Of a DNA stretch of 5,768 nt, positions 4,583 through 5,768 are shown one piece after another. The notes under the pieces are model-generated. The model was not told the origin of the DNA, did no database searches, and saw only the letters and a program-made list of their open reading frames with translations. This stretch comes from Deltaproteobacteria bacterium (GTDB lineage: Bacteria > Myxococcota_A > UBA9042 > DTJE01), in NCBI GenBank assembly GCA_016784945.1, contig JADHTP010000213.1, positions 1 through 5,768 of the forward strand, in the 5' to 3' direction. Position 1 is the stretch's first letter. The number at the start of each line of letters is the position of its first letter. A program made the position numbers and the translations under genes.

Positions 4583-5768
4583 ATGGTCAGAAAAGTCCCG
4601 GTATCCATGGTCCTGTTGTTGCTCGCAGGCTGCGGCGCGGACAGCGGCGTACCTGGGGACGTGCCCGACGAAAAGGGACTCGACCTCATCCACATATTCG
4701 ACCAGGGGGGACCTCCTCTGGACGCGGATCCGGGATACGAGGCGGGTTTCGACACACCCGGGGACACGGCCGATCAGGGACCTTCCGTGGGCCAGAAGGG
4801 CTGGCCCTGCACCCACCACTCAGGCTGCCAGAGCGGTCATTGCGCCGAAACGCCGGCGGGCCTTCGCTGCACAGTGACCTGCGGAACGGACATGGACTGC
4901 GACAGCGGACTGGTCTGCGGCCCGGCCACCCTCCAGGATTCCGTCTTCTTCTGCCTACATCCGGCCCCGCACCGGTGTCAGCCCTGCCTGGACTCGGGCA
5001 CGTGCCGGGTTTACCACCTGCTGGAAGAGGCGGTGATGAACTGCGTGGACATGGGGGGCTTCGGACGGTGCCTGCAACCCTGCCAGGGCGCCAACGAGTG
5101 TCCTTCGGACCACGAGTGCGGGCCGGTTGGTGACACGCTGGGCCCCGATTACTGTCTCCCCCAGTCCGGGGAATGCACCTGCTCGGCCCTGGCCCAGGAT
5201 ATCCATCTTCCCGGTTTCTGCACCCTGACCAACGACCTTGGGACCTGTTTCGGCACATTCCACTGCGGCGAAGACGGGGCGTCCGCCTGCGCCGGTTCGG
5301 AACCCGAACCCGACCTGTGCAACGGCCAGGACGATGACTGCGACTCCGAAACGGACGAGGCCCACGAGGCCCAGGTCTGCCACTGGGAGAACAGCTACGG
5401 GTCCTGCCAGGGCAGCACGGCCTGCGTGGAAGGCGCCGTCGAATGTCAGGCCATGGAACCGGCCCCCGAGGCTTGCAACAGCGAAGACGACGACTGCAAC
5501 GGCCAGACCGACGAGGGATTCCCGAACCAGGACAAGGACGAACTCGCGGACTGCGTGGACCCGGACCTGGACGGCGACGGCACGTTGAACGGTGAGGACA
5601 ACTGCCCCGAATTCCCGAACCCGGACCAGGCGAACACGGACGGCGATGAACAGGGGGACCTCTGCGACCTGGACGACGACGGGGACGGTGTGTTCGACGC
5701 CAAGGACAACTGCCCACTGGTGGTGAATGCGGACCAGGCCGATGCCGACGACAACGGGGTGGGGGACG
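4583..5768 (+). CDS. Cys-rich lipoprotein with tandem MopE-type metal-binding motifs and thrombospondin type 3 repeats (3' end outside window)
   Basis: The frame is open for 395 codons to the window edge. An in-frame TAG at 4574-4576 forces the start to ATG 4583 or later; AGGG at 4575-4578 is a modest ribosome site. Residues 1-17 form a short signal peptide with a textbook lipobox, LLAGC (lipid Cys17). An acidic Gly/Pro tether (20-70) follows. Residues 76-236 are densely cysteine-rich, with spacing like CGTDMDCDSGLVC (100-112) repeated as NECPSDHEC (171-179), suggesting small disulfide-knotted modules. Two tandem modules (about 220-260 and 273-312) end in CNGQDDDCDSETDE and CNSEDDDCNGQTDE, the motif known as the MopE-type putative metal-binding motif. 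From 326 onward come thrombospondin type 3 repeats (DLDGDGTLNGEDNCP, DDDGDGVFDAKDNCP), Asp-rich calcium-binding units. The first 395 residues contain 36 cysteines. Likely a disulfide-stabilised, calcium- or metal-binding surface protein (inference); no enzyme domain is seen. Confidence 0.92.
   Translation, partial: MVRKVPVSMVLLLLAGCGADSGVPGDVPDEKGLDLIHIFDQGGPPLDADPGYEAGFDTPGDTADQGPSVGQKGWPCTHHSGCQSGHCAETPAGLRCTVTCGTDMDCDSGLVCGPATLQDSVFFCLHPAPHRCQPCLDSGTCRVYHLLEEAVMNCVDMGGFGRCLQPCQGANECPSDHECGPVGDTLGPDYCLPQSGECTCSALAQDIHLPGFCTLTNDLGTCFGTFHCGEDGASACAGSEPEPDLCNGQDDDCDSETDEAHEAQVCHWENSYGSCQGSTACVEGAVECQAMEPAPEACNSEDDDCNGQTDEGFPNQDKDELADCVDPDLDGDGTLNGEDNCPEFPNPDQANTDGDEQGDLCDLDDDGDGVFDAKDNCPLVVNADQADADDNGVGD
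5239..5518 (+). repeat. Two tandem MopE-type modules within the Cys-rich lipoprotein
   Basis: Codons 220-260 and 273-312 encode two modules of 41 and 40 residues with the same layout: G-(T/S)-C-x-G, three more cysteines, an acidic-Pro segment, then CN-x-x-DDDC-x-x-x-TDE. They are clearly homologous at the protein level but diverged at the DNA level, so this is an old internal duplication. The 12-residue linker includes Cys266, His267 and Trp268. Confidence 0.75.
5558..5768 (+). repeat. Thrombospondin type 3 repeat array (start of)
   Basis: Codons 326-395 carry two units of about 35 residues: D-x-DGDG-x-x-x-x-(E/K)DNCP, then N-x-DQ, then Asp-rich GD. The second unit is cut by the window edge and more copies probably follow. 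In known members each unit binds calcium through its aspartates and has paired cysteines. The DNA is rich in GAC/GAT, as expected. Confidence 0.85.

Noticed and set aside
4402..5133. 243-codon plus-strand frame bridging mepA and the Cys-rich gene
   Set aside because: It is out of frame with both and Arg/Gly/Pro-rich. Both real genes have family motifs in their own frames.
4686..5717. 343-codon minus-strand open frame opposite the Cys-rich gene
   Set aside because: The product is Arg/Pro/Gly-rich low-complexity sequence, an antisense shadow of the Asp/Cys-rich plus-strand gene.

Overview
This is a GC-rich bacterial envelope region, most likely from a Myxococcota/Deltaproteobacteria-type organism. 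That placement is inferred from the protein style, not from a marker gene. The clues are lipoproteins with Asp/Gly/Pro-rich tethers after the lipid cysteine, CARDB and PPC domains, MopE-type 'CNG-DDDC-TDE' motifs joined to thrombospondin type 3 repeats, and a lipobox-bearing MepA-type endopeptidase. No tRNA, rRNA, CRISPR array, transposase or integrase is visible.

Layout. The left 45% (1-2601) is one minus-strand gene that runs off the left edge. It encodes at least 867 residues of a surface lipoprotein: signal peptide, PKD domain, four CARDB domains, a PPC domain and the start of a fifth CARDB. It has no in-frame stop in the window. A long open frame on the opposite strand in the same codon register (175-2541) is only its antisense shadow. 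A 175-base divergent intergenic region (2602-2776) follows, with a sigma70-like promoter for each direction and a near-perfect 17-base palindrome between the -35 and -10 boxes of the leftward promoter.

From 2777 rightwards all genes are on the plus strand. They are an 88-aa small lipoprotein, a 204-aa lipoprotein of unknown function, a lipobox-bearing penicillin-insensitive murein endopeptidase (mepA) that overlaps its upstream neighbour, and, after an 80-base gap with its own extended -10 promoter, a very cysteine-rich lipoprotein that runs off the right edge. The first three look like one transcription unit.

How they fit together. All five genes carry a type II (lipoprotein) signal peptide. 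None has Asp at +2 after the lipid cysteine, so by the E. coli Lol rule all would be sorted to the outer membrane (inference). The locus therefore reads as a lipoprotein island: two large adhesion or calcium/metal-binding surface proteins flank a small operon carrying a peptidoglycan hydrolase. Whether they act together cannot be told from the sequence. I see no clear evidence of an entirely new system. The most unusual points are the all-lipoprotein gene set, the PPC domain embedded in a CARDB array, and the operator-like palindrome.
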